NCBI RefSeq assembly: GCF_007827465.1
Contig: NZ_VISL01000001.1
Location: forward strand, 625,001 to 689,000
Direction of reading: 5' to 3'
Origin: Dokdonia sp. Hel_I_53
GTDB lineage: Bacteria > Bacteroidota > Bacteroidia > Flavobacteriales > Flavobacteriaceae
Length of the DNA: 64,000 nt
Shown: positions 7,939-18,177 of the stretch, in pieces
Numbering within the stretch: position 1 is the stretch's first letter
Layout: each line of letters begins with the position of its first letter
Position numbers and translations under genes: made by a program
Notes under the pieces: model-generated
Told to the model about the DNA's origin: nothing
The model's database searches: none
What the model saw: only the letters and a program-made list of their open reading frames with translations

Positions 7939-10900
7939 TTAATCTATTTTATTTGCATCTATTTTCTCTTGAGAAGGCTGATTTTCTTTTTCTGCTTTTT
8001 CTTCTTCAATGAGTTCTTCTTGTTTTTTACGTAAGATAGCGTCCCATAGTTCACTAAATTGATTGAATTCCTGCTGGAATATCACGGAAATACCGTTGAC
8101 AATAGTCTGACCATCAATAACATTTTCATATTCGCTTCTTCTAAAACCCCTCAATCTATACTGACCATCTTCTGTAAGTTCATATTCTAAACTTACATTA
8201 CCTATAAGTGGTGTGCCTTCACCCGAAGTACTTTCCCCTTGAACATCGACGCTGCTTCCTACACTCACTTTAAGTTTATCATTAAAGAATTTTCTTGAGG
8301 CAGCAATGTCTAATTGTGTTCGCTCACTAGCAGTGGTTCCACTATAGTCTGTGAAACTATCAAGTCCAAAATCTAAATTAAATCCAGAATTTCCTAAAAG
8401 TTTATCTGAAAATATATTGAGCTGATCTGATAGTGCATCATTGAGGTTATCTCTAGCTATCGTTGCAAACCCTCCATTGCTTCCATCAGATCCTGACCCT
8501 GGATAGAATCTATTTAAGACTAATAGCGAGAATACTTGTTTGTTTAATTCACTTTCTTGTTGATTTATTTGTTGCACTTGAGCATAGACTGCTCCTCCAA
8601 GAGACCCTTGTTCATCTTCAGGTAAATCCAACGCAAAATCTATTGACGGGCTTAATAATTCTCCATCAATATTTAAGTATACTAAAAACGGTAAAACTTG
8701 TCTAAATTGGTTTTTTAGTGCTGTATCATCATTAGATATAGATGGAGCCATAAGTCCAGATGCTGAAGTTTCTACCTCATAAACAGCCCTAACATCCAGT
8801 TTTGCATCAAATGGATCGCCTGACCAGCTTACACGGCTGCTTGGGTCTAGCGTAAAGGTTCTGTTTACGAGATTATATAAATTCATTTCGTATTTTCCTC
8901 CTGCGACATCGTACACACCAGAAAGACTCATACGCCCATTGGGCTGAAGTCCAAAATTGAAATCTCCATCTCCGTAAACATTCAAGTTATCTCCAGTTTC
9001 TTCATCTATGATGATTGTAACTTGCGCTTCTTTGTTAATTTTGAGATTTGCATTGATATCAAAACCAACTATGGTTCCAGTTTCTTCTTCAGACCTTGTT
9101 AATATTGCATCTGGATTTTCTTTATTTACAAAAGTGACAATCCCATCACTAGATTCTATATTTGCGGTTGCTGTGGGCATAATGTAAGTGACATCAGTCG
9201 CTCCACCTACGGTAGCATCTATATTTACTATAGGTATTTGTACATCTCCTTTAATGGTTGCAGTTGCATCAAAAACAGCTTTCCCAAAAAGAAAATCATT
9301 ATCTCCTTCTTTTGCATCAAGGGCCTGAAAATCATTTGCGCTCATTCTTAGATCAAATGTTGGATTTAGAAAGCTTTCTGTTCCTATAAACCCAGAAGCT
9401 ATTAACGTATTTCCTCTTACGTCTCTCAGCGTAAAATTATCCATAGTAATCCCAGCATTATCTATAGATATAGTTTCTCTTTTTAGGATGAAAGGTGCAT
9501 TAAGTTTAGTTACTGTAAACCCAGCATTTTCAAAACGAAGAAATCCTAAGTATGATAAGTCTGCAAGTTTACCATTCATTTTAAAGTTACCACTAAAACT
9601 TCCACTACCATCTTTAAGTTCACCTAATGAGAATCCATCAATAGCATTCATTCTTACTTCATTAAGATCGAGATCCATATTTATTTGAGCTCCATCTACA
9701 TCAGCAACATAATCTCCTTCTAATGTGAGATCAACGCTTCCGCCACCGATGGCCATGTTAAAATCATATTTATTTCCTCTTAATGATCTCCCTGCGAGCT
9801 CTAAAACCCCAAGATCTTCTCCTAAAACTCCAAACCGTTCTACATATAAATCTGCGAGAAATCCAATATCTCCAAAAGGTTCTTCTATTACTAGATCACC
9901 ACTTAAATTTCCTTGAGCTAACTTCTTATTAGGATTCAAGTATGACAACAACTCACTTAATTTAAAATTTTGAAAATCAATTGCAATATGATCTTTTATG
10001 ATCGTGGGAAGTTTGTCTGTAAACTCAACAGATTGTCCTTCTCTTTGGAAAAGAAAATTATTAAATAAAAGCTTCTTGTCTGTGATAATAATCTCATTAC
10101 TCTGTGGGACTTTCCATCGTTTTTTATTAAAAGTCAAACTATCTGCAAGCACATGAAACCGTAACCTATCTCTACTTCCTGTAATTTCTGAAGACACATT
10201 AATTAACGTCTCATTGTCATGATAAGCTTCAAAGTCTAGACTCAATTCATTGTTGGTTTGAATACCGCTAATCTTAGTACGTTTTATAGCTAAAGGTCCT
10301 GCAGTTATTGCATCAAATCCTAAATCAAAATTAAAATAATCCTTATTAGTTTTCATAGAAAAAGAAAGACTATCTAACTCATTCCCACTGTAATTTATAT
10401 GTGGAGCATTTATCGAAGCGTTTAACTTTCGTTCTGCTTGTGCAAAATCAAGAACAATCGACACCGTATCAAGATCTTTCATGTTAACCAAAAACACTTC
10501 ATTTAGAAGTGGAGATTGCTTTACTTGTCCTCTAAGCTTAATATTCACAGGATCGACAATAGTGTCTGGTATGATTGCATCTCTATAAAAATAACTATAC
10601 ACATGATCTTGTAGTGCAGTTGCAAATTGAGTAGGTTCTGCATTACTACGCAGGTCTAAATCAATGATTTTATTTTGAAAAGTAATTGCAGTACTATCAG
10701 TTCTGACTTTTGCTTTAAAATCTACATCACCCATAAGATATGTACGATCATCATAAACAAAAACACCATCATTAACAGTCGCGTATGCGTCATAACTCGT
10801 AGTGTTTCCTTTGAAATAACCATTTAATTTAAAGCCTGTTCTTACATCTCTTTTCATCAAACCTAAAGATTGTAAGTTGGCTCCTACAACATTGAGATTT

Positions 10901-13032
10901 ACAGTTGCTTCTGGCGCAATAGAGTCAAGCACCACAATCCCATCAAGAGCAATATTAAGATTGTCATCTTTGTATTTTGACTGGATAGCCCCTTTTCCAT
11001 TTTTTACTTGACCTGTTAGTTTAAGATCATTTATTTCATACTTCCTGAAAGAAAATCGATCTATGGTAGCTTCGAGGTTTGCATCCAAAGTATTGATGGA
11101 AGATCCATTTCCATTAGTATCTATTTTAAGTGATAAATTTCCTATTTGGTCATTATTAAGTAATTCTCCGAGTGCATAGTCTTGAATATTGATATCTGCA
11201 TTAAATATAAGACCAATATCATTTTTAAATGTCCCATTTACAGTTACTAGACCTTGTGATGATTCTAAGATTGCATTTGCTTTAAAATCGCTAATTGATC
11301 CTTGCGCATTTCCAGAAATCTTAAAGGTATCTGGTAAATTATATTGTAAGGAATCTGTAGGAACAAATTGTGACAGATCATTCTTTGTCGTGTTAGCGTT
11401 AATATTAGTCAGGTTAAACTTAAGATTATTTACATCTGTTACATTTTGAAGACTTCCACTTGCGCTTAGATCTGTCGCATCTCCCCAGTTAGCATAAAGG
11501 GATGGCAGTGACAGATTTGCTAGTGTACCAGAAGCTTTTACAGAACCATAGATAGGTTTTGCACTCAATTTTCTAAAATTCTCGTTAGTTGCTAGATCAG
11601 GTTGAAATTTATAAAACTCTCTGAGATAAACTTGAAGGGAAGAAATATCTAAATCTAACCTCGTGTTCTCTGGTCTTTTCTGTAAAGCTTCAAACGACGA
11701 ATAATTTAAAACTATATCTCCATTTAATCTACTTCTATTAATTGACGCTTGAATATTTGATAAATCGGTTTCATTGTCAGAGATTTTAAAGACCCCTGAA
11801 AATTGGTTTACGTTTATTCCAGAAAATTCGACTCCAGTAAGTCTATTTATCTGCCCCCCAGCAGTTTGATTTTGTAGATAAATTTTTGGAGATTTTAGAT
11901 TAAGATCATTAATTGCAATAGCATTTTCATTAAACACGCCATTTCTAGGTGATGCACCATCAACACTGTAATCAATATCCGTATTTTGAATTAGAATGTC
12001 TTCAAAAACGACATCATAATCAGGAAATAAAGATGATGAACTTTCCGAATCATTGGTTGATGCTAGTGTAATCATCTTCACATCAACTTTAGAATCTTCG
12101 AGATTAAATTTATTTACGTCAATCACAAAATTTTCAAAATCTGCTTTTGGGATGATAGCGTATAAATTTTCAATGTCAAAATCTACATTTGCACCTATAA
12201 TTGAACTTGTATAATTACCATCTACATCGATAAGCGTAAGTTCTTCAAAGGCCAAAGTAGGTTTTGGAACGCTATCACCATCAGAATCTGACACGACTTC
12301 ATATTGATACACGTCTATTGTTGCGTTTTTTAAAAGAGATTCACCTGAAGAAAATGTCATGGATTCTAAATCAACCATTTCCATTTCCAAATCTAACTCT
12401 CCTACTCTATAACGACTGTCAATTCCAGTAATACTATCCTTGTAGGTTACATCAAAATCATTAAAGTATAAATCCCCTAATTCAATGTTGAAAGGCTTAG
12501 ATTCTTCTTGTTTTGTATTTTCTTTTGTAGAAGTATTACTAGAACTCAAAGCTTCACTTAAAAATGAAAAGTTAAATCCATTTTCTTTATTGTTTCTGAT
12601 GATATTTGCCCTAACACCCTCCCAGTCTAAGCGCTCCACACCTATATCACCACCGCGTAACATAGAGATAAGCGGCACATCTGCTTCCAGTGATTTACTA
12701 TAAATTAAGGTATCCCCTTTCTTATCCTCAAGGTAGAGACCATTTAACATAACATCACCATCATACGTGATAAAAAGTTTGTCAATTTCAACCTTTGTAC
12801 CTGTTTTATCAGATAGATAGTTAACTACTTTATTTACAATAATGTCTTGACCCCATTCACTTCTAATAAAAAAAATTATTAAAAAAAGAAACAAGAGAAT
12901 AGCTAGTAGGATTCTCCCTATAATACGTAGCCACTTGTATTTTTTTTGAGGCTTTTTTTCGGAGTCTTTGGTTTCTTTGGTCAAAGGAATAAATAAGAGA
13001 TATTGAACATAACAAATTAACGCCGAAACCAA
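7939..13032 (-). CDS. tamB: TamB: translocation and assembly module protein (DUF490 family)
   Basis: About 1690 residues. Near the N-terminus a basic stretch (KKPQKKYKWLR) precedes one membrane segment (LLAILLFLFLIIFFI), anchoring the protein in the inner membrane; the rest is a very long repetitive beta-rich region as in AsmA/TamB bridge proteins. The C-terminal third has the TamB/DUF490 features (GDFNFGLQPNGRMSLSGVYDV, SWSGDPFDAKLDVRAVYEV). It ends with a charged Glu/Lys tail. TamB spans the periplasm and works with the TamA/TamL barrel; current models favour lipid transport as well as protein assembly. The start is unclear because there is no ATG: TTG 13032 or, more likely from family N-termini, TTG 12984 (LTKETKDSEKKPQ). 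Forms an operon with tamL directly downstream. Confidence 0.92.
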   Translation of the reverse strand: MVSALICYVQYLLFIPLTKETKDSEKKPQKKYKWLRIIGRILLAILLFLFLIIFFIRSEWGQDIIVNKVVNYLSDKTGTKVEIDKLFITYDGDVMLNGLYLEDKKGDTLIYSKSLEADVPLISMLRGGDIGVERLDWEGVRANIIRNNKENGFNFSFLSEALSSSNTSTKENTKQEESKPFNIELGDLYFNDFDVTYKDSITGIDSRYRVGELDLEMEMVDLESMTFSSGESLLKNATIDVYQYEVVSDSDGDSVPKPTLAFEELTLIDVDGNYTSSIIGANVDFDIENLYAIIPKADFENFVIDVNKFNLEDSKVDVKMITLASTNDSESSSSLFPDYDVVFEDILIQNTDIDYSVDGASPRNGVFNENAIAINDLNLKSPKIYLQNQTAGGQINRLTGVEFSGINVNQFSGVFKISDNETDLSNIQASINRSRLNGDIVLNYSSFEALQKRPENTRLDLDISSLQVYLREFYKFQPDLATNENFRKLSAKPIYGSVKASGTLANLSLPSLYANWGDATDLSASGSLQNVTDVNNLKFNLTNINANTTKNDLSQFVPTDSLQYNLPDTFKISGNAQGSISDFKANAILESSQGLVTVNGTFKNDIGLIFNADINIQDYALGELLNNDQIGNLSLKIDTNGNGSSINTLDANLEATIDRFSFRKYEINDLKLTGQVKNGKGAIQSKYKDDNLNIALDGIVVLDSIAPEATVNLNVVGANLQSLGLMKRDVRTGFKLNGYFKGNTTSYDAYATVNDGVFVYDDRTYLMGDVDFKAKVRTDSTAITFQNKIIDLDLRSNAEPTQFATALQDHVYSYFYRDAIIPDTIVDPVNIKLRGQVKQSPLLNEVFLVNMKDLDTVSIVLDFAQAERKLNASINAPHINYSGNELDSLSFSMKTNKDYFNFDLGFDAITAGPLAIKRTKISGIQTNNELSLDFEAYHDNETLINVSSEITGSRDRLRFHVLADSLTFNKKRWKVPQSNEIIITDKKLLFNNFLFQREGQSVEFTDKLPTIIKDHIAIDFQNFKLSELLSYLNPNKKLAQGNLSGDLVIEEPFGDIGFLADLYVERFGVLGEDLGVLELAGRSLRGNKYDFNMAIGGGSVDLTLEGDYVADVDGAQINMDLDLNEVRMNAIDGFSLGELKDGSGSFSGNFKMNGKLADLSYLGFLRFENAGFTVTKLNAPFILKRETISIDNAGITMDNFTLRDVRGNTLIASGFIGTESFLNPTFDLRMSANDFQALDAKEGDNDFLFGKAVFDATATIKGDVQIPIVNIDATVGGATDVTYIMPTATANIESSDGIVTFVNKENPDAILTRSEEETGTIVGFDINANLKINKEAQVTIIIDEETGDNLNVYGDGDFNFGLQPNGRMSLSGVYDVAGGKYEMNLYNLVNRTFTLDPSSRVSWSGDPFDAKLDVRAVYEVETSASGLMAPSISNDDTALKNQFRQVLPFLVYLNIDGELLSPSIDFALDLPEDEQGSLGGAVYAQVQQINQQESELNKQVFSLLVLNRFYPGSGSDGSNGGFATIARDNLNDALSDQLNIFSDKLLGNSGFNLDFGLDSFTDYSGTTASERTQLDIAASRKFFNDKLKVSVGSSVDVQGESTSGEGTPLIGNVSLEYELTEDGQYRLRGFRRSEYENVIDGQTIVNGISVIFQQEFNQFSELWDAILRKKQEELIEEEKAEKENQPSQEKIDANKID

Positions 13033-13119
13033 TTGTTAACATAATGTGCTGCCGTAAACTTGTGTTAAATTGAAATATTAAAATATTAAAATTTTAACAA
13101 ATAGCAGTTTTGCTTTTAT

Positions 13120-13134
13120 GCTTTCGCGAAAGCG
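13120..13134. repeat. Iterated palindrome, copy 4 (intergenic)
   Basis: GCTTTCGCGAAAGCG. It lies 12 bases after the stop of the minus-strand T9SS gene and upstream of tamB. No T-run next to it. Confidence 0.95.
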
Positions 13135-13146
13135 TACCAAAAATTA

Positions 13147-15474
13147 TTAGCGTACCAACGAGAAATTTCCCTTATGGATTGAACCATCCTCAAATTGTAC
13201 AAAATACCAGTAATCATTACGGGGTAGTAATTTTCCATTAAATATTCCATTCCATCCTTGACCCATGGATCTAGATTGATACAAGACTTTTCCATAACGA
13301 TCAAATATGATAAATCTCACAGTCGTATTGATTTGATCTGAAGCTCCTTGAATCATCCAGGTATCGTTTGTTCCGTCTCCATTAGGAGTGAAAAACTTTG
13401 GAAATCCTAATACAGAAATAATCTTAGAACTTACCCCGCAACCGTTTTTATCTCTAACAAAGACCTCATAAAATCCTGGAGATACATTTTCAAATGTATT
13501 CTCTTCTTGATAGGGCCCTGTGCTATTTCCAATACTATATTCATAGAGGCCGTCTCCTGTAACATTGATTGTAACAGTGCTATTATCAGAAAAACTGTTT
13601 ATGTCAACATCATTAATTATTGCAACATCAGAGGGTACTAAAGTTATAATTCTTGACGATGTACAATTATTTTGATTTGTAACAGAAGCCATATAGACTC
13701 CAGTTTCATTTACTTGAATCTCAGAAGTATTTTCATCAATATTCACACCATTATAGCTCCATTCGTACTGGTAAAGAGATGTGTCATCTGCTACTCCGCT
13801 AGAAATTGATATTGTTTCTGGATAGGTATTGAGGCAATAAAATATTTGCTCATCGATTTCTAATTGTGGTGGGCTTTCAACGAGGATACTTACTTCTGAA
13901 ATTGATATACATTGACCACCATCGTTTACGCGAACAAATAATTGCAGGTTTTGGTTACTTGTGGTGTAATTTACACCCAGTCTATTTTCTTCTAAATATG
14001 CATCTTGAACTGTTAAGTAATAAGCTACTGTAGTTCCTGATGGAAGTTGATCCTGAAATTGAGATGTAACATAATTTAAGTCAATGATAGCAATACCATC
14101 GCTTATATCATCATCACATACAATCTGATCTAATAAATTAAGTGTTAAATTACTCGTTGTTAAGGTAAGTTCTCCTATAGAAGAACATCCTGATTGTGAC
14201 TCTATTACTGCATAAATAAGTTCATTGGGAATCGTGTTAGTATACCTATCTGGATTATTGATTGAATTAATTCTATCTTGAGCATCAATCAAACTATAAT
14301 AAAAACCTTGTATGCGCACACCTCCAAGGTTTCCAGTTAAACTTTCAAATGAATCGAATAGATTATAAACTGCAATACCATCTCCATTCTCATCGCATTG
14401 GTCTAAATTTGAATTAAAAACTTCTGGATTTTCAGCAAATTCTATCGTTATTTCCCCAAATGCTTGGCAGTTGTTTTGTAAATCAATTATTACTTCATAG
14501 AAGCCATCTTGAGAAGCTATCAATTCATTACTTGTTTCTAACAACAGCACACCATCTCTAAACCATTGATAATTTACCGCATCTGGTTCATCTACGCTCA
14601 GTGTTGTAAAATTGCTCTCACATACTGCATTGCCTCCATTTATGGTTCTGTCTTCCCCTAAATCTACACCCAACTGAAAACTACCTGCTTCTAAGAAAAC
14701 TGCTGAGTCAAAACGGTAATTTTGCTCATCTGCTATTACTAATTTTACTTGATAGGTGATGTTAGGTCTAATAAAAGCTTTAGCTTCCAGCACTTTTGTT
14801 TGACCATTAAAATTAATAGGAGCTGAATTATCATTAAAAGTGTCAAAATAAAACTCGTTTATCGCCGCACACCCATTTGGTATTTCTGGATGTACAGTAG
14901 TTACTTTTACGGGTGTATTGGTGTCTGGAACTAATGCTATATTTTGAAATTGTTGTGTTCCCTCTTCACGTATTAGAAATCCAAATAAATCTGAAAACTG
15001 ACAAGTATTAGGGTTACCTTCTTGATACTCTTCTGATGCAAATAAATAACGAAAACGCACTTCTGAGGCAGTAGATTGGAAATTAAATTCTAATAGAGTT
15101 GCGTTTGTTGTGTTTGTCTCGTTAAGGACATTTTCGAGATCTGTATCTCCAGCCCAATTTTGAGCGTCATCATCACTAAGCGTTGTATTAGGACCTTGCA
15201 CATTTTGTAAACGTCCAGTGCTTAAAACAATTCCTTCTTGTAACGGAAAGGAACTTCCATTTGAATTGAAGTAACCATAGCTCTGATCTCCACCTCCGAA
15301 ATTACCCCCCAGCACATTTGTTACTTGTATGTTGGAAATACAATTGCTGTTTATCAATATATCTTCTACAAGCTGTTGTGGGGAATAGATTTGTGAATCT
15401 ACCGTCACATTCTGACAATAGCCCGATAATGAAAAAAGTAAAAGAAGGAAAATAAAGTTAAATTGTAGAGTCAT
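13147..15474 (-). CDS. Secreted protein with choice-of-anchor L domain and T9SS type B sorting domain
   Basis: 775 residues. Signal peptide at 1-20 (FIFLLLLFSLSGYCQ). The region ~25-265 has the choice-of-anchor L hallmarks: QLVEDILI, GNFGGGDQSYGYF, GIVLSTG, VRFRYLFASEEYQE and FGFLI. Ig-like or repeat segments with 'YQWFRDGV' and 'YEWSYNGV' motifs follow. The last ~85 residues are the gliding-motility-associated type B sorting domain: FFTPNGDGTNDTW, FIIFDRYGKVLYQ, GWNGIFNGKLLPRNDYW and the final GNFSLVR. The protein should cross the outer membrane through the T9SS and stay at the surface or be released; adhesion is a likely role but is inference. Single-gene unit by spacing on both sides. Confidence 0.92.
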   Translation of the reverse strand: MTLQFNFIFLLLLFSLSGYCQNVTVDSQIYSPQQLVEDILINSNCISNIQVTNVLGGNFGGGDQSYGYFNSNGSSFPLQEGIVLSTGRLQNVQGPNTTLSDDDAQNWAGDTDLENVLNETNTTNATLLEFNFQSTASEVRFRYLFASEEYQEGNPNTCQFSDLFGFLIREEGTQQFQNIALVPDTNTPVKVTTVHPEIPNGCAAINEFYFDTFNDNSAPINFNGQTKVLEAKAFIRPNITYQVKLVIADEQNYRFDSAVFLEAGSFQLGVDLGEDRTINGGNAVCESNFTTLSVDEPDAVNYQWFRDGVLLLETSNELIASQDGFYEVIIDLQNNCQAFGEITIEFAENPEVFNSNLDQCDENGDGIAVYNLFDSFESLTGNLGGVRIQGFYYSLIDAQDRINSINNPDRYTNTIPNELIYAVIESQSGCSSIGELTLTTSNLTLNLLDQIVCDDDISDGIAIIDLNYVTSQFQDQLPSGTTVAYYLTVQDAYLEENRLGVNYTTSNQNLQLFVRVNDGGQCISISEVSILVESPPQLEIDEQIFYCLNTYPETISISSGVADDTSLYQYEWSYNGVNIDENTSEIQVNETGVYMASVTNQNNCTSSRIITLVPSDVAIINDVDINSFSDNSTVTINVTGDGLYEYSIGNSTGPYQEENTFENVSPGFYEVFVRDKNGCGVSSKIISVLGFPKFFTPNGDGTNDTWMIQGASDQINTTVRFIIFDRYGKVLYQSRSMGQGWNGIFNGKLLPRNDYWYFVQFEDGSIHKGNFSLVR

Positions 15475-15552
15475 TTTAAAATTACGAAGATACTATCCAT
15501 ATTTTGATTTTAAAATGTCTTTAGTGTAGAGCTGCAAAAACTGTCTACATTA

Positions 15553-16164
15553 CTAATGTGCGAATAGTACGGCGTCTACAATATGAATTGTACCATTAGA
15601 TGCATCTATATCAGACTCTATGATAGTTGCTTTTTTACCATTGTTATCTTGTAGAATAATATCATCTCCCTCAAGAGTAGCTGCTAACTTTTTACCACTT
15701 AATGTAACCATATTGAGCTCTCCATCATTTGAGTTTATCTCAGCAGTCATATCTTTAGATGACCAATTATCACCTACAATGTGATAACGAACGCGCTTAG
15801 CTAAAGACTTTTTTTTATTAGAAATAGTGAGATTTTGTTTTCTTGGCATTTTCATAAATGCTTTATCTGTGGGCGCAAAGACAGTAAGATTTTCAGTATC
15901 TTGGAGTGTATCTTTCAAACCAGTTATTTCAATACTTTCATTTAAAATGGATAAACTTTTAATTTCTGAGAGCTTACTAGTAATACTTGAATCTCTAAAT
16001 TCTTGTTCTATAATGGCAGACTTTAATTCTGCATTTATAGAATCACGCAAGACAATTTCCTTTTGAGCTTCTCTACGAATTTCTTTCTTTCGTTTTTCTT
16101 TATCACAAGAGGTGAATAAAATTAATAATGTAATTAGTATTATATATGGTTTAATCGTTGGCAT
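15553..16164 (-). CDS. Fasciclin-domain lipoprotein (first of two)
   Basis: 203 residues. A lipoprotein signal ends in LFTSC (Cys20), followed by a very charged helical stretch (residues ~22-50) that probably forms a spacer, and then one fasciclin (FAS1) domain. FAS1 motifs seen: TVFAPTDKAFMKMP, RYHIVGD near the middle, and the final NGTIHIVDAVLFA. FAS1 domains mediate cell-surface adhesion. The protein is a paralogue of the next gene upstream (16333-16971), with the same signal-coil-FAS1 layout. A -7 box lies 20 bases before its start. Confidence 0.88.
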   Translation of the reverse strand: MPTIKPYIILITLLILFTSCDKEKRKKEIRREAQKEIVLRDSINAELKSAIIEQEFRDSSITSKLSEIKSLSILNESIEITGLKDTLQDTENLTVFAPTDKAFMKMPRKQNLTISNKKKSLAKRVRYHIVGDNWSSKDMTAEINSNDGELNMVTLSGKKLAATLEGDDIILQDNNGKKATIIESDIDASNGTIHIVDAVLFAH

Positions 16165-16183
16165 TTTTTGTGTTTCTTTTTTA

Positions 16184-16191
16184 CAAATATA
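16184..16191 (-). promoter_or_regulatory. -7 promoter box of the 15553-16164 fasciclin gene
   Basis: On the minus strand this reads TATATTTG, a perfect TAnnTTTG box, 20 bases before the ATG at 16164. I see no good TTTG -33 element at the expected distance. It shows that the two fasciclin genes need not form one transcript. Confidence 0.5.
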
Positions 16192-16279
16192 TTAATATCA
16201 GAGTCTTTAACATTTTAAAAGATCGTTAAACTACACACAATTACTGCCAATATACCCTATTTATAATTTCATTATAACA

Positions 16280-16309
16280 ATAAAGGCTCAACAGTTGTTG
16301 AACCTTTAT
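16280..16309 (-). terminator. Hairpin downstream of the second fasciclin gene
   Basis: ATAAAGG and CCTTTAT arms flank TCAAC/GTTGA with one internal mismatch and an AGTT-type loop. It lies 24 bases after the stop of 16333-16971. The T-run on the minus strand is broken (TTTATTGTTAT), so termination may be partial. Confidence 0.6.
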
Positions 16310-16332
16310 GATATTTAAAAGAAATAAGTTGA

Positions 16333-16971
16333 TTAATTTTTCTTCATCAAAACTTGATCTACAATGTGAACTATACCGTTAGATGCATTTACATCTGCAG
16401 TAGTTACCTTAGACATTTTTCCTCTCGAGTCTTTTATAACGACATCACCACCGCTCATCATTGCTGTAAGCTCACCACCGCCTACAGTGCTAAATGTATA
16501 CGATCCGTTATTTTCTTTAATTGCTGCCACTAATTTAGCAGAGTCTATACTACCTTGAACAACATGATACTGCAACACATCTGTAAGTGCAGCTTTACTT
16601 TCTGGCTTAACTAATGTCTCAACAGTTCCACTAGGCAATGCGTCAAATGCAGTATTAGAAGGAGCAAACACAGTATAGCTTCCTGGTTCCATCATCATAG
16701 GAGCAAGATCTGCTGCTTTTAAAGCCGTTACAAGGGTAGACAGGCTTTCTGTAGCCATCGCCTTAGCAGCAATACTATTTGCTTGCGCTTCTTCTCTTGC
16801 AGCTTCTTCTTTCATTTTTGCTTCTTCCTCTGCTTTAATAGCCATTTCTGTAGCTTCTTTTTCAGCAGCGATTCTAGCTTCTTCTGCTTCTTTTTTACTG
16901 TCATCACATGATGTTAGTGTTAGCATAGAAACGAATGCTACAAGCGCAATACTTTTGAATTTCTTAATCAT
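16333..16971 (-). CDS. Fasciclin-domain lipoprotein (second of two)
   Basis: 212 residues from ATG 16971. I prefer this start because it gives a clean lipoprotein signal ending in LTLTSC (Cys22); an upstream ATG at 17016 would add 15 polar residues in front of the signal. After the Cys a strongly charged Ala/Glu/Lys helix (~residues 24-65) forms a predicted coiled coil, then one FAS1 domain (TVFAPSNTAFDALPSG, LQYHVVQGSI, ASNGIVHIVDQVLM). Likely an outer-membrane or periplasmic adhesion-type lipoprotein. Paralogue of the neighbour at 15553-16164. Confidence 0.9.
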   Translation of the reverse strand: MIKKFKSIALVAFVSMLTLTSCDDSKKEAEEARIAAEKEATEMAIKAEEEAKMKEEAAREEAQANSIAAKAMATESLSTLVTALKAADLAPMMMEPGSYTVFAPSNTAFDALPSGTVETLVKPESKAALTDVLQYHVVQGSIDSAKLVAAIKENNGSYTFSTVGGGELTAMMSGGDVVIKDSRGKMSKVTTADVNASNGIVHIVDQVLMKKN

Positions 16972-17070
16972 AATTAATTGATTTTGGTTATTAATTTGGT
17001 GTATATACGTTCTCAAGATCTAAAAGGTTGTCATGGTAGTGACAATATTCTGTTAAAGTTATCGTAAATT

Positions 17071-18120
17071 TTAAGACCTTAGTGATTTCATATCTATCAC
17101 AAAGCGATATTTTACATCAGAATCCTTTACTCTCTGATAAGCTGTGTTGATTGTATTTATATCAATCATTTCTACATCACTAACAATATTATTCTCTCCA
17201 CAAAAATCTAGCATTTCTTGCGTTTCTTTAATACCCCCTATTAGTGACCCCGCCACTGTTTTACGACCCATGATGAGATTTCCTCCATGTACATCTGGTA
17301 AGGGCTCTATTGCGCCCACCATACACATTGTGCCATCTACGCCTAATAGTTGAATATATGGATTGATATCGTGACTTACAGGAACCGTGTTGAGAATAAA
17401 ATCAAATGTACCTCTATGATCTTTCATTGCATCGTCATCTTTAGAAATTAATACACTATCTGCTCCTAGCCTCTTAGCATCTTCAGACTTCTCTTTAGAT
17501 GTTGTAATCATTACGGTCTCTGCCCCCATTGCATGCGAAAATTTTATCCCCATATGACCTAGACCTCCTAATCCTACTACACCCACTTTCATCCCTTCTT
17601 TTACTCCCCAATGGTGTAATGGTGAAAATGTAGTGATCCCAGCACATAACAATGGTGCTACTGCTTTTGTATCCAAATTGTCAGGAATACTCAACACAAA
17701 ATGTTCATCTACAGTAATCTCTTCTGAATAGCCTCCAAATGTATGGCCTCCTAAATGCTTGTCTTTTCCATTGTAAGTGCCTACCATCCCTTTTTCACAA
17801 AACTGCTCAAGGTCATCTTTACAAGGTGTACATTCTCTGCAGGAATCTACCATACACCCTACTCCAACTAAGTCACCTTTTTTAAAGTTAGTTACATCTG
17901 ATCCTACTTCTAAAACCTCACCTATAATCTCATGACCTGGTACTACTGGATATTTTGCATTGCCCCAATCGTTCTGTACTGTATGAATATCACTATGACA
18001 CACACCACAATATGTTATTTTGATTTTTACATCTTTAGCTTGTGTATCTCGACGCTGTATTGTCATTTCTTTCAAATCTGCATCTTTCTCTTTTGCTCCG
18101 TATGCTTTAACTTGGCTCAT
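17071..18120 (-). CDS. NAD(P)-dependent zinc alcohol dehydrogenase (cinnamyl-ADH / YahK type)
   Basis: 349 residues, full family length. Catalytic zinc ligands: Cys41 in YCGVCHSDIH and the His of VVPGHEIIGE. Structural zinc: the four-Cys lobe within CRECTPCKDDLEQFC. The Rossmann motif is VGLGGLGHMGIKF near residue 187. This group reduces broad aldehydes with NADPH in the cytosol. The neighbours YihY and Old Yellow Enzyme lie on the same strand upstream but are separated by a palindrome copy and a terminator, so I do not call an operon. An Old Yellow Enzyme in the same block hints at a general reactive-carbonyl or electrophile response, but that is inference. Confidence 0.93.
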   Translation of the reverse strand: MSQVKAYGAKEKDADLKEMTIQRRDTQAKDVKIKITYCGVCHSDIHTVQNDWGNAKYPVVPGHEIIGEVLEVGSDVTNFKKGDLVGVGCMVDSCRECTPCKDDLEQFCEKGMVGTYNGKDKHLGGHTFGGYSEEITVDEHFVLSIPDNLDTKAVAPLLCAGITTFSPLHHWGVKEGMKVGVVGLGGLGHMGIKFSHAMGAETVMITTSKEKSEDAKRLGADSVLISKDDDAMKDHRGTFDFILNTVPVSHDINPYIQLLGVDGTMCMVGAIEPLPDVHGGNLIMGRKTVAGSLIGGIKETQEMLDFCGENNIVSDVEMIDINTINTAYQRVKDSDVKYRFVIDMKSLRS

Positions 18121-18150
18121 ATTTTCTAATTTTTATTAATTCAGTTATAA

Positions 18151-18164
18151 TTTTCGCGAAAGCG
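18151..18164. repeat. Iterated palindrome, degenerate copy (intergenic)
   Basis: TTTTCGCGAAAGCG; the leading GC of the core is replaced by TT. It lies 13 bases after the yihY stop codon (minus strand). Confidence 0.75.
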
Positions 18165-18177
18165 ATTTGTTTGATAA